Shown here piece after piece: positions 1 through 9,080 of a DNA stretch of 58,262 nt; the stretch's first letter is position 1; the number at the start of each line of letters is the position of its first letter. A model generated the notes under the pieces. It saw nothing but the letters and a program-made list of their open reading frames with translations, did no database searches and was not told where the DNA came from. The translations under genes and the position numbers were made by a program. Source of the stretch: Streptobacillus canis (GTDB lineage Bacteria > Fusobacteriota > Fusobacteriia > Fusobacteriales > Leptotrichiaceae); the NCBI RefSeq assembly GCF_009733925.1, contig NZ_WOEI01000006.1, positions 1-58,262 on the forward strand. The letters are read 5' to 3'.

Positions 1-215
1 AAAATAGTTATACACAGGTAGGAGAAGTATCGGTAGTAGAACAAATGGGAAATGAAGAATATATCTACTTTAAACTAGCAGGATTACAAATGACATGTAG
101 AATGAATGTAGATGGAATAAGTGATACAAACAAACATGGAAGTGAGAGATTCTACTTTGATACGAGTAAAGCACATATCTTTGATATAGAAACAGAAGAA
201 AACATAAGTTTATAG
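1..215 (+). CDS. Sugar ABC transporter ATP-binding protein, C-terminal fragment (UgpC/MsmK/MsmX-like)
   Basis: The window opens inside this gene. The frame starting at base 3 is open for 70 codons and stops at 213-215. The fragment has the beta-rich look of the C-terminal regulatory (TOBE/MalK-type) domain of carbohydrate-importer ATPases: QVGEVSVVEQMGNEEYIYF, then a short region ending near SKAHIFDIET. The Walker and signature motifs would lie upstream, outside the window. It ends 9 bases before the first permease gene, so it very likely powers that importer. The assignment rests on domain style and context only. Confidence 0.6.
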   Translation, partial: NSYTQVGEVSVVEQMGNEEYIYFKLAGLQMTCRMNVDGISDTNKHGSERFYFDTSKAHIFDIETEENISL

Positions 216-224
216 GTGGTGTTT

Positions 225-1127
225 ATGAAAAAACCAAAATTTAATAGAGATCAAATTTCATTATATTTAATAATGCTACCATTTATAATATGGTATATGT
301 TATTCATGTTTAAGCCTATGTATGGATTAGTGATAGCATTTAAGGATTACAGTATATTTCAAGGAATAGCGGGTAGTCCGTGGGTAGGATTAAAACATTT
401 TAGAATGTTTTTATCTTCACCTGAATTTTATAGAACATTAAAAAATACATTGATGTTAAATCTATATTCATTACTAATAGAATTTCCATTAGCAATACTT
501 ATAGCATTAATGTTAAATGAAGTAAAAAATAAAATATTTAGAAGTTTTGTACAAACAGCTTCATTTATTCCTTATTTCATAGCAATAGTTATTGCAGCAG
601 GTATAACAATAAATATGTTATCACCTAATACAGGAGTAGTAAATATAATATTACAAAAACTTGGATTTGAGAAGATATATTTCTTAATTAAACCGCAATA
701 TTTTAGAGGTATATTTGTTGGATTAAATTCATGGAAAAATACAGGGTTTAATGCGATTATATATATAGCTGCACTAACAGCAGTTGATGAGCAACTATAT
801 GAAGCAGCTAAAATTGATGGAGCAACAAAATTACAACAATTAATTAATATAACTATACCGAGCATAATGCCAACTATAGTAGTAATGTTAATTTTAAAAA
901 TAGGTTCTATGTTAAGCGTAGCTTTTGAGACAGTATTACTTTTATATCAACCAGCAACTTATGAAACAGCTGATGTAATAAGTACATATGTTTATAGAAC
1001 TGGAGTAATAAATCAAGATTTTGGACTTGCAACAGCAGTAGGATTATTTAATGCTATAGTAGCGATGTTGTTAGTATATACAGCAAATACTATAAGTAAA
1101 AAAGTTGCAAATCTAGGAATATGGTAG
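225..1127 (+). CDS. Carbohydrate ABC transporter permease, LplB type
   Basis: A 300-residue inner-membrane permease of the binding-protein-dependent type. It has about six hydrophobic segments and the cytoplasmic EAA loop (YEAAKIDGATKLQQL, about residues 190-204) that docks on the ATPase. The sequence style (KPMYGLVIAFKDYSIFQGI near the N-terminus) is that of the LplB family, which pairs with YtcP-type permeases to import oligosaccharides. An in-frame GTG at 216 overlaps the Shine-Dalgarno AGGTGG, so the ATG at 225 was chosen. The gene lies 9 bases from the ATPase end and 9 bases from the second permease. Given the lyases downstream, the substrate is probably unsaturated glycosaminoglycan oligosaccharides (inference). 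Confidence 0.9.
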   Translation: MKKPKFNRDQISLYLIMLPFIIWYMLFMFKPMYGLVIAFKDYSIFQGIAGSPWVGLKHFRMFLSSPEFYRTLKNTLMLNLYSLLIEFPLAILIALMLNEVKNKIFRSFVQTASFIPYFIAIVIAAGITINMLSPNTGVVNIILQKLGFEKIYFLIKPQYFRGIFVGLNSWKNTGFNAIIYIAALTAVDEQLYEAAKIDGATKLQQLINITIPSIMPTIVVMLILKIGSMLSVAFETVLLLYQPATYETADVISTYVYRTGVINQDFGLATAVGLFNAIVAMLLVYTANTISKKVANLGIW

Positions 1128-1136
1128 GAGAGAGCA

Positions 1137-2015
1137 ATGAAAATAAGAATGAGTACGGATGAGAAAATATTTAATGTAATAAATTATTTCTTATTAACAA
1201 TATTTGCAATAATGTTCCTATATCCAATAGTTTATGTGTTTTCAGCATCTTTTAGTAATCCTTTTTTACTAGAAACAGGACAAGTAACGTTATTTCCAAA
1301 AGGATTTACATTAGCTTCATTTATTGCAGCATTTAAAACGGCGGGTATTTGGAGAGCATATGCAAATACAATATTTATTACAGTAGTTGGAACATTAATT
1401 AGTATGTTATTTACAATAAGTGGAGCATATGTATTATCAAAACCAGATTTAAAATATAGAAAAGCATTAATAATGCTAGTAGTAGTAACTATGTGGTTTG
1501 ATCCTGGAATGATACCTAAATATTTAAATTTTAGAGATTTACATATGATAAATACTTATTCAGGAATAATAGTTGGTTTTGCTATTAATACATTCAATGT
1601 AATAATATTGAAATCTTTTTTTGAAAGTGTACCAAGATCATTAGAAGAGTCAGCTAGAATAGATGGTGCAAGTCAATTTAAAATTATGACAAGCATTTAT
1701 CTACCTCTTTCAACATCAGCTATTACAACAGTTTCATTATTTTATGCAATATCACGTTGGAATGGATATTTCTGGACTATGATTTTATTAAGAGATGATG
1801 CAAAAGCCCCATTACAAGTATTTGTTAAAAAATTAATAGTTGACAAAATGTCTAGTGGAGAAGCAGCACAATTAATTACACCTGAAAGTGTTACTTCCCC
1901 TCAATCAATAATATATGCAATAATAGTAATTTCAGTATTACCAATGTTAATTGCATATCCATTTATACAAAGATTCTTTAGAAAAGGTGTAACTTTAGGA
2001 GCAGTAAAAGGATAA
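1137..2015 (+). CDS. Carbohydrate ABC transporter permease, YtcP type
   Basis: A 292-residue second permease subunit. It has an N-terminal membrane segment (about residues 14-36), further hydrophobic helices, and the EAA loop EESARIDGASQFKIM (about residues 178-192). The C-terminal PFIQRFFRKGVTLGAVKG is characteristic of YtcP/MalG-like subunits of LplB-YtcP-LipO importers. The ribosome-binding site (TAGGAGAG) overlaps the end of the preceding permease gene, which suggests coupled translation. The protein should form the membrane heterodimer with the preceding permease. Confidence 0.9.
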   Translation: MKIRMSTDEKIFNVINYFLLTIFAIMFLYPIVYVFSASFSNPFLLETGQVTLFPKGFTLASFIAAFKTAGIWRAYANTIFITVVGTLISMLFTISGAYVLSKPDLKYRKALIMLVVVTMWFDPGMIPKYLNFRDLHMINTYSGIIVGFAINTFNVIILKSFFESVPRSLEESARIDGASQFKIMTSIYLPLSTSAITTVSLFYAISRWNGYFWTMILLRDDAKAPLQVFVKKLIVDKMSSGEAAQLITPESVTSPQSIIYAIIVISVLPMLIAYPFIQRFFRKGVTLGAVKG

Positions 2016-2050
2016 AAAAATTAAATAAAAATATATAAGGAGAAAAGATT

Positions 2051-3568
2051 ATGAAAAAATTATTAGCATTAGGTCTTTTAGGACTAGTTTTAGCAAGCTG
2101 TGGTAAGAAAGAAGAAGTTACTACAGGACCAAGAGAAACAACAATTTTTGCAATGCACTTAGGAAAAGCTTTAGATCCAAGCTTACCAGTATTTGCAAAA
2201 GCAGAAGCAGATACTAATATTAAATTAGTAAACGTTGCATCACAAAACCAAACTGACCAAATCCAAGCATTTAACTTGATGCTTACTGAAGGTAAATTAC
2301 CAGATATAATTTCATATGAATTATCTGCTGATTTAGAAAATTTAGGAATTGAAGGTGGATTAATCCCGCTTGAAGATTTAATTAACGAACATGCCCCAAA
2401 TTTAAAGAAATTTTTTGAAGAAAACCCAAGATATAAAAAAGATGCTGTAGCAGTTGATGGACATATCTATATGATACCTAACTACTATGATTACTTTAAT
2501 TTAAAAGTATCTCAAGGATATTTCATTAGACAAGATTGGTTAGAAAAATTAAATTTACAAGAACCAAGAACAGTTGAAGAATTATATAACACATTAAAGG
2601 CGTTTAAAGAACAAGATCCTAACGGAAATGGTAAAAAAGATGAAGTTCCATTCTTTGTAAGAGCAAATAATGTAAGAAAAGTATTAACTTCACTTGTTGA
2701 TATGTTTAAAGCTTCACCTATATGGTATGAAGAAAATGGTATGGTTAAATATGGACCAGCTCAAGATTCGTTCAAATATGCAATTAAAGAATTAGCTAAA
2801 TGGTATAAAGAAGGATTAATAGATGAAGAAGTATTTACAAGAGGACTTGAAGGAAGAGATTATTTATTATCTAACAACTTAGGGGGAGCAACAGATGACT
2901 GGATAGCTTCAACAAGTGGATACAATCAAAGTTTAGCTGAAAAAATACCTGGATTTAACTTTAAATTAATATTACCGTTTGAACTTAATGGAAACAATAA
3001 AACAAGACATGCAAGAACGACTTATTTAGGTGGATGGGGAATTTCTAAAGATGCAAAAGATCCAATTGCATTAATTAAATATTTTGATTATTGGTATTCA
3101 CCTGAAGGAAGAAGATTATGGAATTTTGGTATAGAAGGATCAGAATATACTTTAGTTGATGGTAAACCAGTATTTACTGATAAAGTACTTAAAAATACAG
3201 AAGGAAAAACTCCTTTAGCAGTATTAAGAGAAGTTGGAGCCCAATATAGATTAGGAGCATATCAAGATGCACAATATGAATTAGGATGGGCATCAGAAAG
3301 TGCTAAAGAAGGATTTAAATATTACATGGATAATGATGTAGTATTAGATGAATTACCTATCTTAAAATATACTAAAGAAAGATCAAAAGAATTTGTTTCT
3401 ATAGATACAGCAATTAGAGCAGTTGTTGAGGAAAAAGCACAACAATGGATTTTAGGTTCTGGAGATATAGATGCTGAATGGGATGCTTATATCAAGAGAT
3501 TACAAGATTTAGGGTTAAGTAAAGCAGAAGAAATTCAAAATGAAGCATTTAAAAACTTTAATAAATAA
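2051..3568 (+). CDS. Extracellular oligosaccharide-binding lipoprotein of the ABC importer
   Basis: A 505-residue solute-binding protein with a lipoprotein signal peptide (lipobox LASC, acylated Cys17). The mature part is large, as expected for the LipO-type binding proteins that partner LplB/YtcP permeases and bind oligosaccharides. A stretch near residues 193-199 (DPNGNGKKDE) resembles the calcium-binding loop often seen in these proteins. An AAGGAG Shine-Dalgarno precedes the ATG. The gene lies 35 bases after the permease and is followed by a hairpin before the lyase gene. Capture of products of the exported family 8 lyase is inferred from context. Confidence 0.88.
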   Translation: MKKLLALGLLGLVLASCGKKEEVTTGPRETTIFAMHLGKALDPSLPVFAKAEADTNIKLVNVASQNQTDQIQAFNLMLTEGKLPDIISYELSADLENLGIEGGLIPLEDLINEHAPNLKKFFEENPRYKKDAVAVDGHIYMIPNYYDYFNLKVSQGYFIRQDWLEKLNLQEPRTVEELYNTLKAFKEQDPNGNGKKDEVPFFVRANNVRKVLTSLVDMFKASPIWYEENGMVKYGPAQDSFKYAIKELAKWYKEGLIDEEVFTRGLEGRDYLLSNNLGGATDDWIASTSGYNQSLAEKIPGFNFKLILPFELNGNNKTRHARTTYLGGWGISKDAKDPIALIKYFDYWYSPEGRRLWNFGIEGSEYTLVDGKPVFTDKVLKNTEGKTPLAVLREVGAQYRLGAYQDAQYELGWASESAKEGFKYYMDNDVVLDELPILKYTKERSKEFVSIDTAIRAVVEEKAQQWILGSGDIDAEWDAYIKRLQDLGLSKAEEIQNEAFKNFNK

Positions 3569-3582
3569 TTCTAAACATTAAT

Positions 3583-3606
3583 AAAGGGGGAAGCAATTCT
3601 CCCTTT
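3583..3606 (+). promoter_or_regulatory. Intercistronic hairpin with GCAA tetraloop
   Basis: A 10-bp stem (one G-U pair) closed by the GNRA loop GCAA lies between the binding-protein gene and the heparinase-like gene. No U-tract follows, so it looks more like an mRNA-stabilising or processing structure than a terminator. Such hairpins are known after binding-protein genes, where they raise their transcript level relative to downstream genes. Confidence 0.55.
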
Positions 3607-3627
3607 ACTTAAACAATAGAGGTAAAT

Positions 3628-5424
3628 ATGTTTAACTATAGTAAAAAATATCGGTATGTTTTATTAAACTTTAAAGTTGATAAATATCTAAAACAAGCAA
3701 AAAGAATAATGGATAATAAATTAAATTTTATACACCCTTGGGATATGGAAAGATGTTCTAATTACTATGTAATTCCTGAAGATTGGAATGAGTATGTAAA
3801 TGAAGATGAAGAATGGATATTTATGAGAAGTAGAATGAACTATTTTGATTCTCTTTTTCTTGCATATGAAAAATATCTTGATAATAAATATTTAGATAGA
3901 GTAAAAGAGTTGATTTTTGATTTTATAGATAGACATTCAGAATTAACATATGAATTAAGTACAAGAACTTTAGATAGTGGAATAAGAATTGTAAATATCT
4001 TGAGAGCATTAGTATATTTAAAAGAGTTAGGATATTTATTAGAAGAAGAAGAGCTAAAAATAGTAAAACATTTAGATAAAACATGTCTTTATCTTTTTGA
4101 CTCTTTTGTTGAAAAATATTACCATAGTAATTGGGGATATATACAAATGGTAGGGATATATACTTTTGGTTTGATTTATAAAAAATCATATGCTAAAAAA
4201 GCAAAAGAATATATGGAAATTCAACTTAATACTCAAATACTTGCTGATGGACTACATTTAGAAAAATCAATGACTTATCATTATCAGATGCTTATTTATA
4301 CGATATGGGTGGTAATGATAGAGAAAGAATGTAAGATTAAAGATGATTTTTTCTTAATTTATTTATCTAAAATGACAGATGCAGCAGAAAAATTACATTA
4401 TCCTAATTTAAAGCAAATTAATTTTGGAGATAGTGATGACGATAATATTGAAGATATATTATCATTGGCTAATGCAATTTTAGGTAGAAAAAGTTTTTAT
4501 TCATTAAAAGAGACTTCACTCATGTTTGGAGGAACTTATACTGATAATTATAGAAAAATAAATAAAAAAAATAATATGAATGAGTATTATTTAAAAGATA
4601 GTGGATATTATCATTTAACAAATAAAAACTATTCTTTTAGTACCTATTTAACTAATATGACATCTGGACATTTACATGTAGATTTATTTCATTTTAACTA
4701 TTTTAATAAAAAAGAAATATTAGTAGATAATGGAAGATATACATATTTAGAAAATAATGAGTATAGGAATTACTTAAAAAGTGCCCTAGCTCATAATACT
4801 TTTATCTTAGATAATAAGGAATTTATACGAATAAAGAATTCTTGGGAATATAATGGAAAATATCCTTTAATTAATCCGATAGACATAATGGAAGATAATG
4901 GAGTTAGATGTGTAAGATTAAATGTATTTGATATAGAAAGTAATTCATATTTTGAGAGGAAATTTATATTATTTGAAGAAAATGTGATAATAATAAATAA
5001 AATATATTCAAAAGGTAAACATAATTTGAAGATGAGATATCATTTTCACCCTAAAATAGAAATTAATGAATTAGAAGATAAACTTTTATTGAATAAAGGA
5101 ATATATTTTGAATTAGGAAAATATAGTTTAGAAAAGGGAATATATAGCAGTAAGTATAATGAAAAAAAAGAAAGTAAATTTGTGAATCTAGAATATGATT
5201 TTGAGAATGAAATTGAAATTGTACATAAAATTTTAAATAAAGATGTTAAGGTTGAGGTTATAAACACAGATAAAAATATTCTTGCATTTAAGGTATATAC
5301 AAAAAATATGCAATATATAATATTTACTAAAAATGAAGATAATATAATGAAACAAAATGTTTCATATATTGAAAATAAACCATTTTATAAAAACTTCAAA
5401 GTAATAATTGAAAGTAGGAGGTAA
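3628..5424 (+). CDS. Heparinase II/III family polysaccharide lyase, probably cytoplasmic
   Basis: A 598-residue protein with the two-part layout of heparinase II/III-type lyases. There is an alpha-helical N-terminal toroid (about residues 1-310, with NWG at 168-170, YHY at 217-219 and GDSDDD at 268-273) and a beta-sheet C-terminal domain with GHLHVD (347-352) and AHNTF (388-392). These lyases cut uronic-acid-containing glycosaminoglycans by beta-elimination. There is no signal peptide, so it should act on oligosaccharides already imported. It lies between the importer and an exported family 8 lyase. The exact lyase family and substrate (heparan, hyaluronan or chondroitin oligosaccharides) cannot be read from sequence alone. 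Confidence 0.82.
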   Translation: MFNYSKKYRYVLLNFKVDKYLKQAKRIMDNKLNFIHPWDMERCSNYYVIPEDWNEYVNEDEEWIFMRSRMNYFDSLFLAYEKYLDNKYLDRVKELIFDFIDRHSELTYELSTRTLDSGIRIVNILRALVYLKELGYLLEEEELKIVKHLDKTCLYLFDSFVEKYYHSNWGYIQMVGIYTFGLIYKKSYAKKAKEYMEIQLNTQILADGLHLEKSMTYHYQMLIYTIWVVMIEKECKIKDDFFLIYLSKMTDAAEKLHYPNLKQINFGDSDDDNIEDILSLANAILGRKSFYSLKETSLMFGGTYTDNYRKINKKNNMNEYYLKDSGYYHLTNKNYSFSTYLTNMTSGHLHVDLFHFNYFNKKEILVDNGRYTYLENNEYRNYLKSALAHNTFILDNKEFIRIKNSWEYNGKYPLINPIDIMEDNGVRCVRLNVFDIESNSYFERKFILFEENVIIINKIYSKGKHNLKMRYHFHPKIEINELEDKLLLNKGIYFELGKYSLEKGIYSSKYNEKKESKFVNLEYDFENEIEIVHKILNKDVKVEVINTDKNILAFKVYTKNMQYIIFTKNEDNIMKQNVSYIENKPFYKNFKVIIESRR

Positions 5425-5425
5425 A

Positions 5426-7651
5426 ATGAAAAAAATAATAATTTTTTTTGCTCTGATATTAGGAATTTTAAGTTTTACAGGTGAAAATAAAGAAATAGAA
5501 GGAATGAAGTTAAAATGGAAAGAATTTCTATTAAGTGTTCCACAAAATATTTCTTTAAAAGAAATATCTATAGCAGATAAAGAAAAAAATATAGAAAAAT
5601 TAAATAAAAGCTCTAATGATATATTAAATAGAATGACTGTGTATGAAACACAAGATTATGCATTTAAAAATTATAAAGATTTAACAAATGGAGATCATGT
5701 ACGTAAAACTTTATTAGATGTACAAACATTAATGAAGGCGTATTTAACACCAGGAACAAACGTATATTTAGATAATGAAGTAGAAGAAATGATGAATATG
5801 GCACTTGAAATAGTGGCTGAAAAAGGGTATGTAGAAGGTGCTATGGAAAAAGGTAACTGGTGGCACTGGGAAATAGGAATACCTAAAACTTTAAATGAGT
5901 TATTAATTATAGGTGAAGGAATAATCAAACAAGAAATTGTAGAAAAATTCTTAAAAGCCTCACATTATTTCCAACCAGATCCAGAATTTTCTGGACTTTC
6001 ACCTGCAGCAGCAACTTCAACAAATCCAAATAAAAGAGTTTCTACTGGTGGGAATAGAACAGATACTGCATTAGTAACTTATGGTAGAGGAATACTTGAA
6101 GGAGATGCTAAAGAAATTAAAAGAGCTATAGATTCAGTAGCAGTTGTGGGTGAATATGTAACTAAAGGAGATGGATTCTATAAAGATTATTCTTTTGTGC
6201 AACATGGTAATGTAGCATATAATGGGACATATGGACAAGTATTATTAAATGGATTATCATTATTTATATATTTAACTGGAGGTACTTCATTTGAGGTTGA
6301 TAATCCAAATATTGCTAATATATATGATGCAATCATTAATGGATATTCATATTTATTAATTAATGGTGGTATAAATGATTCTGTTAATGGGAGATCTATA
6401 AGTAGAGATAATTCAAATGATTTAGAAAGAGCAAGAGGAATAATAAATTCATTAGCTTTAATTTCACGTGGTGCAAATAAAGAGTATAAAAGTAAATTAG
6501 AATCAGTAGTTAAGAAAGCTATAATTGATAATAATTTTGAATATATGCCTGATTTTGTTAATAATTTAGTTATAAAAAATATATTAAATGAAATAGCGAA
6601 AGATGAAAATATAAAAAAAATAAATGTTAATGGAACTAAAGTATTTTCATATATGGATAGAGCAGTTTCTATAGGTGATAATGGATTGAAATTCGTAATA
6701 TCTATGCATTCTAATAGAATAGCAAATTATGAAACTATGAATAAGGAAAATTTAAAAGGTTGGTATACAGGAGATGGAATGACATATATATATACAAATA
6801 ATTCATCAGATTTTGTTGAGTATTGGCCAACTATAAATCCTTTAAGATTACCTGGAACTACAGAAAGTATAAATGAAAGAGTTAATTCAACAGGTGAGAG
6901 AAGATTAACGAAAGATTTAAGTCCTAAAACTTGGGTTGGAGGGGCTGATAATGGTAGTGAAGCATTTATTGGTATGGATTTCATTTCATGGAATAATTTA
7001 ACAGAAGCTAAAAAAAGTTACTTATTATTAAATGGTGCTATGGTAGCATTAGGATCTAATATTAAAAGTACTGATGGAGAAATAATTACTATAGTTGATA
7101 ATAGATTTAATAATGAAAGTGCTAATGAATTAGTATATACACCATTAATGGAAACTAAGATTGAAAAAAATATAGTACAAAAAAAAGGAAATTTTAAAGA
7201 AATTGGTGGAAAAAAAACTGATGAAATTAATAAAGAATTTGTTGAATTAATAATAACTCATGGAAATAATCCTAAAAATGAAAAATATGCATATGTTGTT
7301 TCTAATAAAGAAGTTAAAGATATTGATATTTTAAGACTTGACGAAGTGGCACATATAGTAAAAAGAGGAAATATTTTAGCAATAAATTCATGGAAATCTG
7401 ATAAATTAGTAATAGATGGAATACAGTTAAATAATGAACTATCATTAATTAGAAAAATTAATAAAAAAGAAATGTTATTAACTATAGCAGATCCTAATCA
7501 CAATTTAGAAGAAGCAACTATAGTGTTAGAAGGGAATTATATAGTTAAGGATGATAATGTAGTAGTAGTTAATAAAGATAACAAAACTATATTAACATTT
7601 AAATTAGAGAAGAATGGAATTAGTAAAACAATTAAATTAATAAAAGAATAG
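5426..7651 (+). CDS. Polysaccharide lyase family 8 (hyaluronate / chondroitin AC-type lyase), exported
   Basis: A 741-residue lyase with an N-terminal signal peptide (about residues 1-19). Family 8 landmarks are clear: NWWHWEIGIPK (144-154), GGNRTD with Asn210, QHGNVAYNGTYG with His260 and Tyr269, NGRSISR with Arg323, and YWPTINPLRLPGTTES in the beta-sandwich part. The Asn-His spacing (50), His-Tyr spacing (9) and His-Arg spacing (63) match what I recall for characterised family 8 lyases. It should cleave hyaluronan or chondroitin outside the cytoplasm to unsaturated products. The track-style TTG at 5408 lies inside the previous gene. The ATG at 5426, 8 bases after GGAGG, is preferred. It starts one base after the preceding stop. 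Confidence 0.92.
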   Translation: MKKIIIFFALILGILSFTGENKEIEGMKLKWKEFLLSVPQNISLKEISIADKEKNIEKLNKSSNDILNRMTVYETQDYAFKNYKDLTNGDHVRKTLLDVQTLMKAYLTPGTNVYLDNEVEEMMNMALEIVAEKGYVEGAMEKGNWWHWEIGIPKTLNELLIIGEGIIKQEIVEKFLKASHYFQPDPEFSGLSPAAATSTNPNKRVSTGGNRTDTALVTYGRGILEGDAKEIKRAIDSVAVVGEYVTKGDGFYKDYSFVQHGNVAYNGTYGQVLLNGLSLFIYLTGGTSFEVDNPNIANIYDAIINGYSYLLINGGINDSVNGRSISRDNSNDLERARGIINSLALISRGANKEYKSKLESVVKKAIIDNNFEYMPDFVNNLVIKNILNEIAKDENIKKINVNGTKVFSYMDRAVSIGDNGLKFVISMHSNRIANYETMNKENLKGWYTGDGMTYIYTNNSSDFVEYWPTINPLRLPGTTESINERVNSTGERRLTKDLSPKTWVGGADNGSEAFIGMDFISWNNLTEAKKSYLLLNGAMVALGSNIKSTDGEIITIVDNRFNNESANELVYTPLMETKIEKNIVQKKGNFKEIGGKKTDEINKEFVELIITHGNNPKNEKYAYVVSNKEVKDIDILRLDEVAHIVKRGNILAINSWKSDKLVIDGIQLNNELSLIRKINKKEMLLTIADPNHNLEEATIVLEGNYIVKDDNVVVVNKDNKTILTFKLEKNGISKTIKLIKE

Positions 7652-7663
7652 ATAGGTAAAATT

Positions 7664-9067
7664 ATGAAAAATAAATATAATTTAATTTTTCTTTTCGCTG
7701 ATCAATGGAGAAGAAATGCAGCAGGCTTTGTAGGACAGGAAGACGTAATAACTCCAAATATTGATATATTTTCAAAAGACTCGATAACTTTTACAAATGC
7801 TGTTAGTACAGGGCCTTTGTGTTCTCCAAGTAGAGCAAGTATACTTACAGGGACATATCCAGCGACACATGGAGTATGGACTAATTGTAAGACTGGTTTA
7901 TTTGATGTTTGGTTAAAAGAAGAAGCAATTACAATCACAGATGTTTTAAAAGAAAATGAATATTATATAGGATATATAGGGAAATGGCACTTAGATAATC
8001 CTGAAGAAAATATTGAAAAATTACCAAAATCAGGAGCAAGAAATTGGGATGCATTTACACCACCGGGTAAGAAGAGACATGGTATTGATTATTGGTATTC
8101 GTATGGGGCATATGATAATCATTTGAAACCACATTATTGGGAAGATTCAAATGAAATGATAGAAGTTGATAAATGGTCAGTTGAACATGAAACAGATAAA
8201 GCAATAGAATTTTTAGAAAATAATAAAGAAAGACAATTTGCATTATTTCTATCATGGAATCCACCGCATACACCTTTAGATTTAGTTCCTGAAAAATATG
8301 TAAAAATGTATGAGGGGAAAAGACTAAGAGTAAGTGATAATGTAATATTAAATAATGTTATTGATCATACGGAATCAATGCCACAAGCACTTAATTTTAC
8401 AGAAAGTGAATTTCAAGATACATTAAAAAAATATTATGCTGCAGTAAGTGGTATAGATGAAAATTTTGGAAGACTTATCAAATATTTAAAAGAGAATAAT
8501 CTTTATGAGAATAGTATTATAGTTCTTACAGCAGATCATGGAGAAATGCTATGCTCACATGGATTATGGAGTAAACATGTATGGTATGAAGAATCAATAG
8601 GAATACCTTTTATGATTAAATATGGAGATAATAAAGGAATAAGTGAAAGTGTACTTAGTGGAGTAGATATTATGCCTACATTATTATCATTACTTGAATT
8701 AAAAATACCTTCTACTGTAGAAGGTAAAGATTTAAAAGATGTAATTACAAAAAAAGAAGATGATTTAGAAAATACAGCAGTGATTGCAGCATATCCTGGT
8801 CAAATAAAAGCAATAGAGAAATTTAATAAAGAAAATTTAAATAATCTAGATTTTGGATGGCGTGCGGTTAGAAGTAAAGATCATACTTTTGTAATTAATA
8901 AAGGATATGAACCTGGTAAAGAAATAGAAACATTATTATATGATAATGTCAATGATATTTATCAGATAAATCCTAAAAAAATAAAGGATATTAAAGAAGA
9001 TGAAATAGCAAGTAAACTAAATGAAATTTTAGTTAAATGGTTAACAGAACACAATGATGGATTTTAA
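7664..9067 (+). CDS. Sulfatase (type I, Cys-type formylglycine), probably cytoplasmic
   Basis: A 467-residue alkaline-phosphatase-fold sulfatase. The activation motif is C-S-P-S-R (Cys53 to Arg57) followed by ASILTG. The Cys must be converted to formylglycine by another enzyme not seen here. Metal and active-site landmarks include FADQ (Asp13), GKWH (106-109), TADHGE (Asp291, His292) and Lys304. There is no signal peptide, so desulfation should follow import. It lies 12 bases after the family 8 lyase and before the glucuronyl hydrolase, which fits removal of sulfate from chondroitin/dermatan or heparan oligosaccharides. The position of the sulfate it removes cannot be told. Confidence 0.9.
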   Translation: MKNKYNLIFLFADQWRRNAAGFVGQEDVITPNIDIFSKDSITFTNAVSTGPLCSPSRASILTGTYPATHGVWTNCKTGLFDVWLKEEAITITDVLKENEYYIGYIGKWHLDNPEENIEKLPKSGARNWDAFTPPGKKRHGIDYWYSYGAYDNHLKPHYWEDSNEMIEVDKWSVEHETDKAIEFLENNKERQFALFLSWNPPHTPLDLVPEKYVKMYEGKRLRVSDNVILNNVIDHTESMPQALNFTESEFQDTLKKYYAAVSGIDENFGRLIKYLKENNLYENSIIVLTADHGEMLCSHGLWSKHVWYEESIGIPFMIKYGDNKGISESVLSGVDIMPTLLSLLELKIPSTVEGKDLKDVITKKEDDLENTAVIAAYPGQIKAIEKFNKENLNNLDFGWRAVRSKDHTFVINKGYEPGKEIETLLYDNVNDIYQINPKKIKDIKEDEIASKLNEILVKWLTEHNDGF

Positions 9068-9080
9068 ATAAGGAGAAATT

